From Marinobacter sp. LV10R510-11A (GTDB taxonomy: Bacteria > Pseudomonadota > Gammaproteobacteria > Pseudomonadales > Oleiphilaceae), in the NCBI RefSeq assembly GCF_900215155.1, contig NZ_LT907980.1, forward strand, positions 930,001 through 994,000: a stretch of 64,000 nucleotides of DNA, in the 5' to 3' direction. The notes beneath the pieces were generated by a model. That model was not told the DNA's origin and did not search any database. It saw only the letters and a program-made list of their open reading frames with translations. Below, piece after piece: positions 7,830 through 17,028 of the stretch (within the stretch, counting starts at the first letter, position 1; every line of letters starts with the position of its first letter). Both the position numbers and the translations under genes were made by a program.

Positions 7830-10800
7830 AACTGTTAAAGATTGGGCTGATTAACTGGGCCAACATCCCCATTGGCGAGTACGAGTTTGACGGAAGGTTG
7901 AACCTGATAACCGGTCACTCCGCTGCGGGTAAGACCACCATTCTTGACGCCATTCAAACGGTGATGACCGCAGCATACAGTGGACTTTACCAATACAATC
8001 CGGGCCAGGATGAAGCCAAGCAGCAAAGCAAGACTAAAGAGAGCCGATCCCTGGCTTCATATGTTTTGGGTTGTGATGATGGTCGTTATGCCCGCCCTAA
8101 TGGGGCCCACTGTCATCTGATTGCGGTTTTCCGTCCTGATAAGTCCAATGAGCGGTCTGAATCCGTCACTGCCGTCATCAGCGTGTCCGCACGGCTGGAT
8201 CGATCTGGCACGAAAGTCACTGCGAAAGAGGAGGGTGACTATTATGCCGTGATCAAGGGGCATGAACTGAGCTGCGATCAGTTTTTGGAGTCAACCAACG
8301 GGAGGGACGTGGTGGTTGCCCCGGATCGCATTCGTGAACACTTCAAAAAACACTATCCCAGTGTTCAATATCAACTGTGCTCAGGCAAGGGGGATTATCT
8401 CGCTCACTTCTATGGGGCACTGCAAGGCAAGGAATTGTGTAACGCGAACGAAGCTAAAAATTCAGCCCGTCAGCTGTCTAAGTTCATGGCGTACAGAAAA
8501 ATGGACTCGGGCCTCGATGACTTTGTCCGTGAAGAGGTGCTTGAAGCGGATGATATGAAAGAGAACATTCAGGACGTCTCCCGCATCATGAAGACCATCC
8601 ATGAAATGGAGCGCGAAGCGCAACATATTTCAGCAGCCACGGATGACCTGGAGACCATGCAAAATGCAGCCGGCTCCCTTGTGAAACTTCGTATTCGTGA
8701 AGGGCTGTCGCGGTATGAAGAGTTGAAGCGAAAGGAACTGGCGACCCAGGATGAATACCTTGTCAATAGCCGCAACCGCGATGACAACAAAAAGAAAAAA
8801 ATGGTGGCTGAAACCCAGGCTGAAGATCATAAGAATCAGGCAAACCAGCTTAATGAAACGCTCATTGACCTGAAAGCCAAGGCTCAAGGCATCGATGTTT
8901 ACCAGCAGAAAACAGCTCTCGAAAATCAGTTGACCGAGGCTGAAGTGGCACTGGGTGAAAATACCGTTCAACTGGTTCAAGCCAATGACCTTCGCCATCA
9001 GCAGCGTCAGATGGCTGAAAACGGTCTCCAGGTCCTATCCCAGCCGCATCACTGCGCCCCGGATGGTGACGTTGAGTCTTGGCGCACGCTCTTTGAAACG
9101 GCTATTACATCGGATTCTTGGGCAAACAGGGCACTGATTGAATGGCTCAATCAGGCGGGCGCGTCGTCAATGACAGACGAAAAGCCTATTCTGGAAAAGA
9201 TTGATGCGGCGTACCAGAATGTTACCGCTCATCTTCGTGACGTTCGTCCGGGCATTGAGGAAAGGCACTATAAAATCCAGTCTGATAAACGCGACACGGA
9301 TACCAACATCCTGGAACTGAAAACGGAGATCAGTAATCTCGAAAATGCCGGTCAGATTACCCTTCCGGGTTACGTAAAACAGGCACTAAAACTGATTGAG
9401 TCTGAGCTTCCGGAAGCGGAAGCCTCCATCCTGTGCGATCACATTGATGTTAAGGACGATGACTGGCAGGTCGCCATTGAAGGCTTTCTCGGGAACAACC
9501 GGTTTAACATTCTGGTTGACCAGGAGTATGAACGAGAGGCCATTGATCTTTTAAAGCGGATCAAAAACAGTACCTCAGTGGTTCAGGCTCGTAAATCGAT
9601 CAAGGATATAGAGGGCAAGACGCCGCCCTCTGACTCCATTGTTAATCTTCTGACCTTTTCCCATCCAGTTGCCGAAGCTTACGTAAAAGGCGCTTTTAGC
9701 AACGTCATTATGGTTGATGACACCCAAACACTGACCCGGACAGCTCGCGGCCTGATGAAAACCCGCCAATGCTCTGGCGGTTACAAGATGTTTGTGGTCA
9801 ACATGAGCGAGGAGGATCTGGTATTTGGACAGAATGCCCGCGAACGGGCCCTTAAGGCCAAGAAAGAACGCCTGGTCGATCTTATTGGTGTTCAATCCGA
9901 GCTTGATAAGAAATTTCGAGCGACTTCTTTCTGGCATAAATCGTGTGACCAGAGTCGTTCACCCGGACTTCTAAGTCGCATCGAAACACTTGAGTCAACC
10001 CACTCCAAGATTGATCGTCTGCGAAAAAATTTGGCCTCTCTCGATCTCACAGACATTGAGGAGTTGCGGAAAGAAATTGAACTGACCAAAGAACAACAAA
10101 CCAAGGCCTCCGACAAGAGCCTGGCGGAATTCAAAAATGCCGCCGTTCTTGGCAATGATATTGCCCGCCTTGACCGAGACATTAACCACCTTCAAAAACA
10201 GAAAGAGATAGACAGTGAAGCGGTAGAGACGGAAGAGGAAGGTCTGCGAGGCATGTGCTCCTACTGGCCATCCATCGTGATTGGTAGTGAGTTGGAGGCC
10301 ATTGATGAAGCCGCAAGCGGCAAGCAAGATGCTCTTCATCACAACGACCCGCAACACCACAGACGGATTGCAGCCGCTGCCCGCACACTGAACGAGGCTT
10401 CTCAAAACTTCAATATCAAGGGGGTCAGGCAGTGCGCACTCGATGTTTCGGTTTATAACAACCTTACAACAAATGAAAATGACATCAGCAGTATCTCAAA
10501 AGAGTTCGTGGTACTGACCGACCTTTATCGCCAAATTGATGTGTTACTGAAGCAGTTCAGGAACGACATTCTGGCGAAACATAAAGACAAATTAAAGACA
10601 ATGTCGCGGAGCTTTCAAGACATTTTCGTGAATGAAATTTGTGTCAAGATGACAAACTCGATTCGTGGTGGCAAGGATCGACTGGACTTGCTCAATCGCC
10701 GCCTTGAGCACATCAGATTCGGCGATGAGCGCTATAAATTCACGTCGGTAATGGTCCCTCGGTACAACGATCTTTATCAGTTCTTTAACGAGGTCACGGA

Positions 10801-11473
10801 AAAGGGCTTCAATGAAGACCTGCTTGATGAGGGGGTGCTGTCAGAACGAGGCATGACTGTCTTTGAGCGCATTCAAAACCTTCTTATCAGTGATGACATC
10901 AACAAGGCTGTTGAGGAGCTGAACCGGATTACAGATTACCGAAACTATCGGTCGTATGACATCATCAAGATCGTTGATGGGCATGAAATTTCATTGAAAA
11001 ACTACGGTACCGGTTCAGGTGCACAGCTTGAAACCCCAAGCTACGTCATCAAATCTGCCGCCCTGAGTTCAGCGCTCAAGTTCGATCAGCAACCGCAAAG
11101 CCTTCGCATGGTGATGATTGATGAATCCTTTGCCAAGCTGGATGAGCAGCGCTCAAAGGCCGTGATCAACTACCTGTCCCGTGATCTTCAGCTTCAGGTT
11201 ATCTTTGTTGTTCCCAACACTAAGGCATCGATCTATTACGATCAGGTCCAGTTGAAGTACGACGTGTCCAAGTCACCATCACCGGAGCCTATTGGCGAAC
11301 TGAACACGCGTGTTTTTGTTCACACAGCGTGGATGAAAGAGGAGGCCGTCAGTGAACTTTATGACCGTGAGAAAACCCAGATCCGTAATAAGGCTGATCA
11401 AATGGACTTTTCCTCTTTCTCAGGCGAACTCGACTTCCTTGAAGAGCTGGAATCGGATGAAGTCCATGATTGA
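7826..11473 (+). CDS. jetC: Wadjet subunit JetC (SMC-like ATPase, MksB-like)
   Basis: The 1215-aa SMC-like motor of Wadjet. The Walker A motif GHSAAGKT is at residues 30-37, long coiled-coil arms fill about 240-500 and 690-900 around a hinge, and the C-terminal head has a signature-like GTGSGAQLETPS near 1060 and Walker B LRMVMIDESFAKLDEQ near 1095. This head-coil-hinge layout is that of MukB/MksB/JetC proteins rather than RecN or Rad50. ATP hydrolysis drives loop extrusion on circular DNA. Nothing is missing or frameshifted, so the system looks intact. Start ATG at 7826 overlaps the jetB stop. Confidence 0.93.
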   Translation: MKLLKIGLINWANIPIGEYEFDGRLNLITGHSAAGKTTILDAIQTVMTAAYSGLYQYNPGQDEAKQQSKTKESRSLASYVLGCDDGRYARPNGAHCHLIAVFRPDKSNERSESVTAVISVSARLDRSGTKVTAKEEGDYYAVIKGHELSCDQFLESTNGRDVVVAPDRIREHFKKHYPSVQYQLCSGKGDYLAHFYGALQGKELCNANEAKNSARQLSKFMAYRKMDSGLDDFVREEVLEADDMKENIQDVSRIMKTIHEMEREAQHISAATDDLETMQNAAGSLVKLRIREGLSRYEELKRKELATQDEYLVNSRNRDDNKKKKMVAETQAEDHKNQANQLNETLIDLKAKAQGIDVYQQKTALENQLTEAEVALGENTVQLVQANDLRHQQRQMAENGLQVLSQPHHCAPDGDVESWRTLFETAITSDSWANRALIEWLNQAGASSMTDEKPILEKIDAAYQNVTAHLRDVRPGIEERHYKIQSDKRDTDTNILELKTEISNLENAGQITLPGYVKQALKLIESELPEAEASILCDHIDVKDDDWQVAIEGFLGNNRFNILVDQEYEREAIDLLKRIKNSTSVVQARKSIKDIEGKTPPSDSIVNLLTFSHPVAEAYVKGAFSNVIMVDDTQTLTRTARGLMKTRQCSGGYKMFVVNMSEEDLVFGQNARERALKAKKERLVDLIGVQSELDKKFRATSFWHKSCDQSRSPGLLSRIETLESTHSKIDRLRKNLASLDLTDIEELRKEIELTKEQQTKASDKSLAEFKNAAVLGNDIARLDRDINHLQKQKEIDSEAVETEEEGLRGMCSYWPSIVIGSELEAIDEAASGKQDALHHNDPQHHRRIAAAARTLNEASQNFNIKGVRQCALDVSVYNNLTTNENDISSISKEFVVLTDLYRQIDVLLKQFRNDILAKHKDKLKTMSRSFQDIFVNEICVKMTNSIRGGKDRLDLLNRRLEHIRFGDERYKFTSVMVPRYNDLYQFFNEVTEKGFNEDLLDEGVLSERGMTVFERIQNLLISDDINKAVEELNRITDYRNYRSYDIIKIVDGHEISLKNYGTGSGAQLETPSYVIKSAALSSALKFDQQPQSLRMVMIDESFAKLDEQRSKAVINYLSRDLQLQVIFVVPNTKASIYYDQVQLKYDVSKSPSPEPIGELNTRVFVHTAWMKEEAVSELYDREKTQIRNKADQMDFSSFSGELDFLEELESDEVHD

Positions 11474-12629
11474 TGTACCTGGCTTTATCCATAATCCCTG
11501 CACAAGGCGCTGCCTGAACCGCTTATTGGACCTCGTGGATAAAACGAGTTTCGATGACCGAAAGAAAAGAATCTCCGAGTTGATCACGGAGGGACTGTAC
11601 CCGGAGCTTTTCTCTCCAAAGGAACCAGAAGACGATGAGGTGGCCTGGCATAACCTGACGCGCCTCTCTGAGCAGGGCATTATTGACATTGAAAGGACAC
11701 GCAAACGTGGCCTATCAACGATTGCGCCCTGGGAGCACGTCCGGATTGTCTTTCTTCCTGAGGGGGAGGAGTCTGTTCGTCAATGGCTTGATCGTCCGGC
11801 AGGTGATCCGGCCTTAGAAGCATGGCAACGGGAGGCTGACTATTACCGCGAGCAATTCCAAGATCTGACGATCTTGAAACCTTCCAGTTTCTCTTCACTG
11901 TCGCATTACCCCGCTCGCGAAGTTATTGCCCGTCTGGCCAAGCTGCCCGATCTGCTTTCAAGATCCCGGTTGTCGCTTTATCAGGCCAGTGCCGCGTTGT
12001 TTTGGGGTGACTCAAAGGCCCTTAGGGGTAAAGAAAGAATCCTGAATCAGCTGTTTGGTCAGGACTTGATGGCTCTTGAGGCTCGGCCCATCCTGATCGA
12101 AGGATCCTATCGACCAGAATGTCAGGGGCTTTTGGTAGTCGAAAATATGGATACCTTTGTTGCTGCCGCAGACGGTCGTATTCCCGGCGTTGAAGCATTC
12201 ACGGTGCTCTATGCTCAAGGCTTCAAAGGGACGGCCTCACGCATCCGTGAGCCCGGTATGGCCAGGTTTTATTGGTCATCATCCCCGCTCCCGGATCCTG
12301 AGTGGCTTGATCGCTTTATGCGGGGCTGGTGCGGGCATTCCGATTTACCTGTACCAATCTACTATTTTGGCGACCTTGATCCTGCTGGTCTTAGAATTTA
12401 TGCGCAAATGCGGCAGGCGTTTCCATCCCTAAAGCCCTGGCAGCCAGGTTACCATCTTCTCACCGAGCGCTTGCTGGCAGGTGAGGGACACCAACTTAAA
12501 GCATCTGGAAAAGAAGCTCAGGGCAGGGTAATGCTGACGGGATGCCCCTGGATTGATCAGCATGTTATCCCCGTTATGGAAAAAACTGGATTGTGTGTGG
12601 ATCAGGAAGCGGCCATTAGCGTCGCCTAA
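11457..12629 (+). CDS. jetD: Wadjet nuclease subunit JetD (TOPRIM, MksG-like)
   Basis: JetD cleaves the DNA captured by the JetABC motor. The C-terminal TOPRIM fold is clear: LLVVENMDTF near residue 225 carries the catalytic glutamate, and YYFGDLDPAGLRIYAQ near 301 carries the DxD metal site. The N-terminal half (DUF3322-like) binds DNA. A longer frame opens at 11352, deep inside jetC; I use the ATG at 11457, which overlaps the jetC stop by 17 bases and gives 390 aa, the usual size. A terminator follows at 12711. All catalytic residues are present. Confidence 0.9.
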   Translation: MKSMIDVPGFIHNPCTRRCLNRLLDLVDKTSFDDRKKRISELITEGLYPELFSPKEPEDDEVAWHNLTRLSEQGIIDIERTRKRGLSTIAPWEHVRIVFLPEGEESVRQWLDRPAGDPALEAWQREADYYREQFQDLTILKPSSFSSLSHYPAREVIARLAKLPDLLSRSRLSLYQASAALFWGDSKALRGKERILNQLFGQDLMALEARPILIEGSYRPECQGLLVVENMDTFVAAADGRIPGVEAFTVLYAQGFKGTASRIREPGMARFYWSSSPLPDPEWLDRFMRGWCGHSDLPVPIYYFGDLDPAGLRIYAQMRQAFPSLKPWQPGYHLLTERLLAGEGHQLKASGKEAQGRVMLTGCPWIDQHVIPVMEKTGLCVDQEAAISVA

Positions 12630-12658
12630 CCAGGTACAAAAAAGGCGCTGAATGAACA

Positions 12659-12700
12659 CAAGCCGTTCACCTAAAGTGGATCTGGCTTGCGCCAGTCGGG
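12659..12700 (+). repeat. right copy of the 42-bp inverted repeat flanking Wadjet
   Basis: Pairs with 5493-5534 in opposite orientation (36 of 42 identical). It starts 29 bp after the jetD stop and ends ten bases before the terminator hairpin. Confidence 0.75.
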
Positions 12701-12710
12701 TAGTTAATAA

Positions 12711-12742
12711 GGGCCAGTGGATTTTCCATTGGCCCTTTTTTT
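12711..12742 (+). terminator. Rho-independent terminator after jetD
   Basis: An 11-bp stem (GGGCCAGTGGA with TCCATTGGCCC, one G-T pair) with a 3-base loop followed by seven T residues. Confidence 0.85.
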
Positions 12743-12904
12743 CATCGGAAGATCCTCTGGATATAGGAAAATCAAATGAGGAAAGGCTTTTGAAGGTGCC
12801 GATAAGATCTTCTCCCAATCGGCAGCTAGTGAAATAAAACGCATTTTTATCCTATATGTATAGATCATCAAAATATTCATTTTCCCATCATTCACATATA
12901 ACAC
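12743..12904 (-). pseudogene. N-terminal fragment related to the 114-aa protein at 284-628
   Basis: The minus strand encodes ISLAADWEKILSAPSKAFPH followed by LIFLYPEDL. It lines up with AYANAWQEALPRPSLIYPNL and IFVYPEDL of the gene at 284-628. The similarity stops at the terminator and repeat next to jetD, so the gene was cut there. It is probably not expressed. Confidence 0.5.
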
Positions 12905-13121
12905 TTTAAATACGTCATAGTTTTCAATAATTTGAAATAACGTAATTTAATTATTCGTAAATTATTGGCGATGCATTTATTTAAAGTGAAATTAACTGTT
13001 TTAAAACAATGCTTTACAATTTTTCAATCATGACCTAAGTTGTTATTGACTCAAGTTGAAAGTGAGAAAATCAGTAGAATGTCAAATGAAACTGCGCTCA
13101 ATATGAACGCTGAGGTCCAGA

Positions 13122-14549
13122 ATGTTTAAAATTACAAGGACAGTTGCGCTAAAGGATCTAATGATCGAGCTTAAAGGCCACGGGTACGAAGTAACTGAAA
13201 GTGCGCTTAAAAGTTGCTTTGATAGGGTTCAACGAAAATACCGACTCCCGAGCTGGTATAACATGTCTGTGGAACAAAGAGAGGAAACACTCCTGAAGGT
13301 AAGGAGTAAACTGATACACAGCATTGAGAGCGGCATGCACCGTCGAAAAAGCTGGGTTTTGGACGGGGCGGGATACACCACACGTGAACTTTACCGCCTA
13401 ATTGGGCAGGATCTGGCTATACGCCATAGCGAAATGCAGCTTCCTACCGAACAGAATTTCGGTCGATACCTCGCAAGGTTGAAAAAGTCAGCCTCCGACG
13501 TCATCGAGCGAGATGGAACAATAATTAGTCATGAAGCGCTGATTCATGCCACGACAAATTTCGCAAAGACAGCGCCCTGTACTATTTATCAGATTAACTT
13601 CATTCAAGGTCCACACGCTGGGAAAAAGTATGTGGGGATGACTCAATGCACAGTTTCCGAACGAATACGTTGGCACTTCATGAACGCTACGCGCCCGGGA
13701 AGTCCAGAGAAGAACCCCAGCAATCGGCTTTACAAGGCTTTAAGAGACTCCTTTAACTTCTCGAGTGAGAGCGAGAGGTGGCTTAGTATTAGGATGCTAA
13801 ATACCGATGTTAAACTTGCTGAAGCGAAAGCAGCAGAAAGTGATCATTGTGAAATCGTGGCGGCGGAGATTGGCGAGGAAAACCTACTAAATGTTGCCAC
13901 GCCAGGTTCCATCGGCGGGCGCAGTGGAACGAGAAGGGTGATGTATAAAAAAACAAAATATTACCTATACGATGGTGTGCGGGCGGTAGCGAGGGATCTA
14001 AAGGTTGATGACAAAGACACTGCGAAATTCTTATCCAGATTTCTTTATCATTTCAGAGAACAACCATTGTGTGATCAGCACGCTTTAGATGCGGTGGCGG
14101 AAAGATTCGCTCGAATCGGGAGCAGTGGAGGGCAACTCTACCGCGAAGATGCTATTCATTATCTCCTGAATGGAAAACGGGTCTGCATTCGCGAAGTGGC
14201 AAAAATTACAGGGCGCAAACCAGATCAAATAAGAAGTTTATTGAGAAGTCGAGGCCTGCTCGGCGTCGAAAATGCCGATCTAACTCAGGTATTGTCCGGG
14301 TCTATCCCAGCCATTCCAATAAAGACTCCCGCCACGGCACATTTCTTTCAGAAGTCTGACGATATTGCTGAGGACCTTTTGAGAAAAATAGAGCGTGTTC
14401 AAAGTAACTTTAACGCGAAGTCTTGGCGACAGCTTGCTATGTATTTGGAAGTTAAAGAAAGCAGTTTACGAGCTACAGCCCGCCGGTTCGAACATGATAT
14501 CGCTGGGTTTTGGTCAAAGGTCTTATCAGGCCAAGCATTTAGGTTGTAA
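13122..14549 (+). CDS. GIY-YIG-nuclease-like protein, 475 aa
   Basis: Residues about 152-270 fit a GIY-YIG domain: TIYQINFIQGPHAGKKYVGM (both strands of the motif), TVSERIRWHF (arginine helix), EAKAAESDHCEIVAAEIG and NLLNVATPGSIGGRSG, where the loop after the conserved asparagine is typical. The N-terminal 150 residues are basic and helical; the C-terminal part (DQIRSLLRSRGLLG, then LAMYLEVKESSLRATARRF) looks like repeated helix-turn-helix units for DNA binding, as in homing-type GIY-YIG enzymes. A GAGG site precedes the ATG. The 217-bp leader is AT-rich. It does not share obvious sequence with the GIY-YIG-like gene at 3776 outside the motif. Confidence 0.65.
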   Translation: MFKITRTVALKDLMIELKGHGYEVTESALKSCFDRVQRKYRLPSWYNMSVEQREETLLKVRSKLIHSIESGMHRRKSWVLDGAGYTTRELYRLIGQDLAIRHSEMQLPTEQNFGRYLARLKKSASDVIERDGTIISHEALIHATTNFAKTAPCTIYQINFIQGPHAGKKYVGMTQCTVSERIRWHFMNATRPGSPEKNPSNRLYKALRDSFNFSSESERWLSIRMLNTDVKLAEAKAAESDHCEIVAAEIGEENLLNVATPGSIGGRSGTRRVMYKKTKYYLYDGVRAVARDLKVDDKDTAKFLSRFLYHFREQPLCDQHALDAVAERFARIGSSGGQLYREDAIHYLLNGKRVCIREVAKITGRKPDQIRSLLRSRGLLGVENADLTQVLSGSIPAIPIKTPATAHFFQKSDDIAEDLLRKIERVQSNFNAKSWRQLAMYLEVKESSLRATARRFEHDIAGFWSKVLSGQAFRL

Positions 14550-14810
14550 CAGAATCGGCGGGCCACATCTTTTCCATTGCTCAGGGTAGATAAAGGTGGA
14601 TACCACCCTTTAAAGGAAAAGGCTTCTGTAGTGAGACTACGGCAGTTGTTCCCGCCGCCACAGGACCTACGTTGTCTCATTTTTATCGTTTGCCGACCTG
14701 CTGCATGAAGGTTTTACATTTGTTGACAGTTTTTGCCATGAATATACTAGGTTTATAATTGATTGTTTTAAAAGAAGTTATTAAGCTTACTCTAAAGCTG
14801 GTAACTAAAA

Positions 14811-14972
14811 TTGAAAATCAAAATACAAAATCAGGAAGAAACTAACGAAGTACTGGTTGTTAGTCGGTACAGGTCTCCCGCAAGAATCTTGAATGGGTCC
14901 GACAGAGTTCTAGTTCTTGTCAACCTAAGTAAATCTATTGCCGACGTACCGGTTCAGGGTGACAACCAATGA
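14811..14972 (+). CDS. 53-aa protein coupled to the AcrVA2-like gene
   Basis: A TTG-initiated frame of 53 codons (KIKIQNQEETNEVLVVSRYR, later DRVLVLVNLSKSIADVPVQ) whose TGA overlaps the ATG of the next gene as ATGA. That overlap and the regular amino-acid composition support translation. The family is unknown to me. No strong ribosome site is seen, so the start could be slightly different. The region 14550-14810 before it holds AT-rich sequence with a TTGACA at 14723 but no confident promoter. Confidence 0.5.
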   Translation: MKIKIQNQEETNEVLVVSRYRSPARILNGSDRVLVLVNLSKSIADVPVQGDNQ

Positions 14973-15952
14973 TCCCGCGCGCCCTCCTTCACCTCAACCG
15001 CATCTCCAAGCAACAACCTCATGTCTGGCACAATGTAGACTCTTTCCGCCAAGCCAAAGGGGTAGATCTCCCCAACTGGCCGGATTGGTGTTTTATGCCC
15101 CTGGCCGCCTGGGTTGCGATAGCTTCCGAGGGTGCCCCAATGGGCAGCCCTGCAATGCTTCGAGCCGCTGGTGATGCGTCAAGGCTGGCCGCTGTCGGCA
15201 CATGGCGTTACACCCAAGGAATATATCGCTTCGATGAAGACGTGGCGGGAGCGTTGGCGGATACAGGTATAGTTGGTGATATGCCAACAGACGTTCTGTT
15301 ACGTCTGCCGGAATGGTGTGTCTATATAGAAACTCCGGGACGGAAGTGGCATGGCGAAACTCTACACGGGTTTTGGGCTCATGTTGAGCATGACATTAAT
15401 GACAGTCGCCCAGAGCTAAGGTTGTTGCTTGATACAGACCAAGGGTTATGTCCTCAAATATTACACATTGGCTCCTGGACGGTCACGGAAGCAATTTCTC
15501 GGTGGTACGGCGAGGCCCAAAATCAGTCGGCTAAAAACGGCCTTGCATTGCCTGAAATGGACTCTGATTTTATTCAGGCGTCTAGTGTGGCAATCCAGCC
15601 TTTGCTGGCCCTGGTACTTTATTTGTGCAGCGAGGAGCCGGAGATAGAAGACCGTGAGCACCCCGGCGAGCTTGCACGTACGCCTAAGCCCAAACGCACA
15701 AAAAAAGGATGGCGGCTTTTCCCGCCATCAAAACCGCGCATTTGGTACGTCGCCGAAAGTATTGGCGAAAGGCTACGCCGTGAATACGACAGTGAGCCTA
15801 CCGGGCGTACCGTGCGCCCACACCTGCGCCGAGCGCATTGGCACGGTTTCTGGTCAGGCCCACGCGAAGGTGAGCGGAAGTTTCGGTGTAAGTGGCTGCC
15901 GCCCACTTTGGTGGCCGCAGTGGAAAATGATGACTTATCTAAGCTCGACTGA
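14969..15952 (+). CDS. AcrVA2-like protein
   Basis: A 327-aa protein that I recognise as belonging to the widespread AcrVA2 family, whose Moraxella member blocks type V-A CRISPR by removing Cas12a mRNA during translation. Supporting segments are LPNWPDWCFMPLAAWVAI (residues about 33-50), LPEWCVYIETPG (about 112-123), RPELRLLLDTD, a middle VAIQPLLALVLYLCSEEPEI and the conserved end VRPHLRRAHWHGFWSGPR followed by FRCKWLPPTLV. Homologues are common on plasmids and islands lacking any Cas12a, so the role here is open. No CRISPR locus lies in this window. It is coupled to the 53-aa gene before it. Confidence 0.6.
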   Translation: MIPRALLHLNRISKQQPHVWHNVDSFRQAKGVDLPNWPDWCFMPLAAWVAIASEGAPMGSPAMLRAAGDASRLAAVGTWRYTQGIYRFDEDVAGALADTGIVGDMPTDVLLRLPEWCVYIETPGRKWHGETLHGFWAHVEHDINDSRPELRLLLDTDQGLCPQILHIGSWTVTEAISRWYGEAQNQSAKNGLALPEMDSDFIQASSVAIQPLLALVLYLCSEEPEIEDREHPGELARTPKPKRTKKGWRLFPPSKPRIWYVAESIGERLRREYDSEPTGRTVRPHLRRAHWHGFWSGPREGERKFRCKWLPPTLVAAVENDDLSKLD

Positions 15953-16097
15953 GACTCTGGATCCGGTTGGGAAATCCACCCCATTGCCAAATTAACGTTC
16001 TGTTGTATAGGCGCATTGTGAGCTTTCGATATCGAAGAGGACAGGCGTGCTCTGGGCGTTCAGACTAAACCGAGAGCCGAACATCAATAGCATGTGA

Positions 16098-16489
16098 TTG
16101 CATCGGATAGAAGCAGGGGATGAGACGCCCCCGCCGCCCCTCGAATAGTGGGCATTTCTGTTACTGGTTGTCGTTGACAACCAAAAATGGTTGACAAAGA
16201 ATATTAAAATCAACGAGTTATTGACTTTTGTTCTATATTCGCTATACTGGTATTGAAGGTTGAGAGAAGTGAGATAGTTCAGCTTTCATTCACCGCCCTA
16301 GGGCGGCTTAAAAAAACGTCATTGATTTTGAGGGTAGTGTTACATCAACTTCGACTGGTGTTATTGACCGCCTTATAGGCGGCTTCGCTCAAGGATGAGC
16401 ACTTCTCGCATAACCGGCTGAGTCCGGTGTTCATTAGAATGAAAGCACCTGCAAAGGTGAAGTTTTGGGGCCGTTTAGGCCCCATTTCT
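16098..16489 (+). ncRNA. candidate structured RNA unit, copy 1
   Basis: A 392-bp unit repeated almost exactly at 18814-19204. It has a near-palindrome around GACAACCAAAAATGGTTGAC (16177-16197), a promoter (TTGACT, 16 bp, TATACT) and then about 230 nt without a coding frame but with several helices. GAGAAGTG at 16264 pairs with CACTTCTC at 16400, enclosing hairpins CCGCCCTAGGGCGG and CCGCCTTATAGGCGG. After it come hairpins ACCGG/CCGGT, TTCAT/ATGAA and CACCT/AGGTG. The unit ends in a terminator hairpin GGGGCC/GGCCCC followed by ATTTCTTT. Promoter, folded body and terminator together indicate an autonomous small RNA of unknown family. The bases 15953-16097 before it show nothing. Confidence 0.55.
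16221..16248 (+). promoter_or_regulatory. predicted promoter of RNA unit copy 1
   Basis: TTGACT at 16221-16226 and TATACT at 16243-16248 with a 16-bp spacer, preceded by a GACAACC/GGTTGAC near-palindrome that could be an operator. Copy 2 has the same layout with TATGCT. Confidence 0.65.
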
Positions 16490-16491
16490 TT
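16467..16491 (+). terminator. terminator of RNA unit copy 1
   Basis: Perfect 6-bp stem GGGGCC/GGCCCC with a 5-base loop, followed by ATTTCTTT. In copy 2 (19182-19204) one C is T, keeping a G-T pair. Confidence 0.7.
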
Positions 16492-16585
16492 GCGCCCGGC
16501 AAGGGCCCTGTGCGCTCCTGGTGATGCAAATATCCAAGTAGACCTCAGGCAAGAAGGCCATGACGAAGGTAAGCGAGGGGTCTCC

Positions 16586-16828
16586 ATGAAAAAGAAACGA
16601 CCAACAGAACAGGAGCTACTCAAAGACCTGGATGCCTGCGGAGCCCACGCGGACGAGCTGACAGAGCCGCTTCCCCACGAGTCTGAGCCCCTGGAAAAAC
16701 TGAGAGGGTCAGTCAAGAAATTAGAGCGACCCATAGACCCCGCTGCTGACCCAGAACACTGGGAAGCATGGTTCGACGGAGAAGGCGTTTCAGAGGATTT
16801 CATGAAAGACCGTGGAGAGAAGCGGTAA
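16586..16828 (+). CDS. 80-aa protein resembling an antitoxin tail
   Basis: The ATG at 16586 follows GAGGGGTCTCC. The protein starts MKKKRPTEQELLKDLDACGA and ends WEAWFDGEGVSEDFMKDRGE. The ending resembles the C-terminal tails of AbrB/VapB-type antitoxins (DFMxxR), but the DNA-binding swapped hairpin is absent. No toxin gene follows directly. It lies just downstream of RNA unit copy 1. I treat the function as unknown; an antitoxin-related role is only a suggestion. Confidence 0.5.
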   Translation: MKKKRPTEQELLKDLDACGAHADELTEPLPHESEPLEKLRGSVKKLERPIDPAADPEHWEAWFDGEGVSEDFMKDRGEKR

Positions 16829-17028
16829 ATGGCCCATTAGAGCTTTAGAGTGTAAATCCGCCCCTTCTCTGGTAAGCGCCCAGTCATCGGTCAGGGTCAT
16901 TAACTGACATTACTGAGCCGTGAGTGATTTAGTGATTGGGGGAAGGTAACCCATAACAAGCTAAGTAGTCAGAGGGCATATTGCGCATTAGAGTAGGTTT
17001 GAGCTGGCAAGTCGGATTGAGCAATAAC

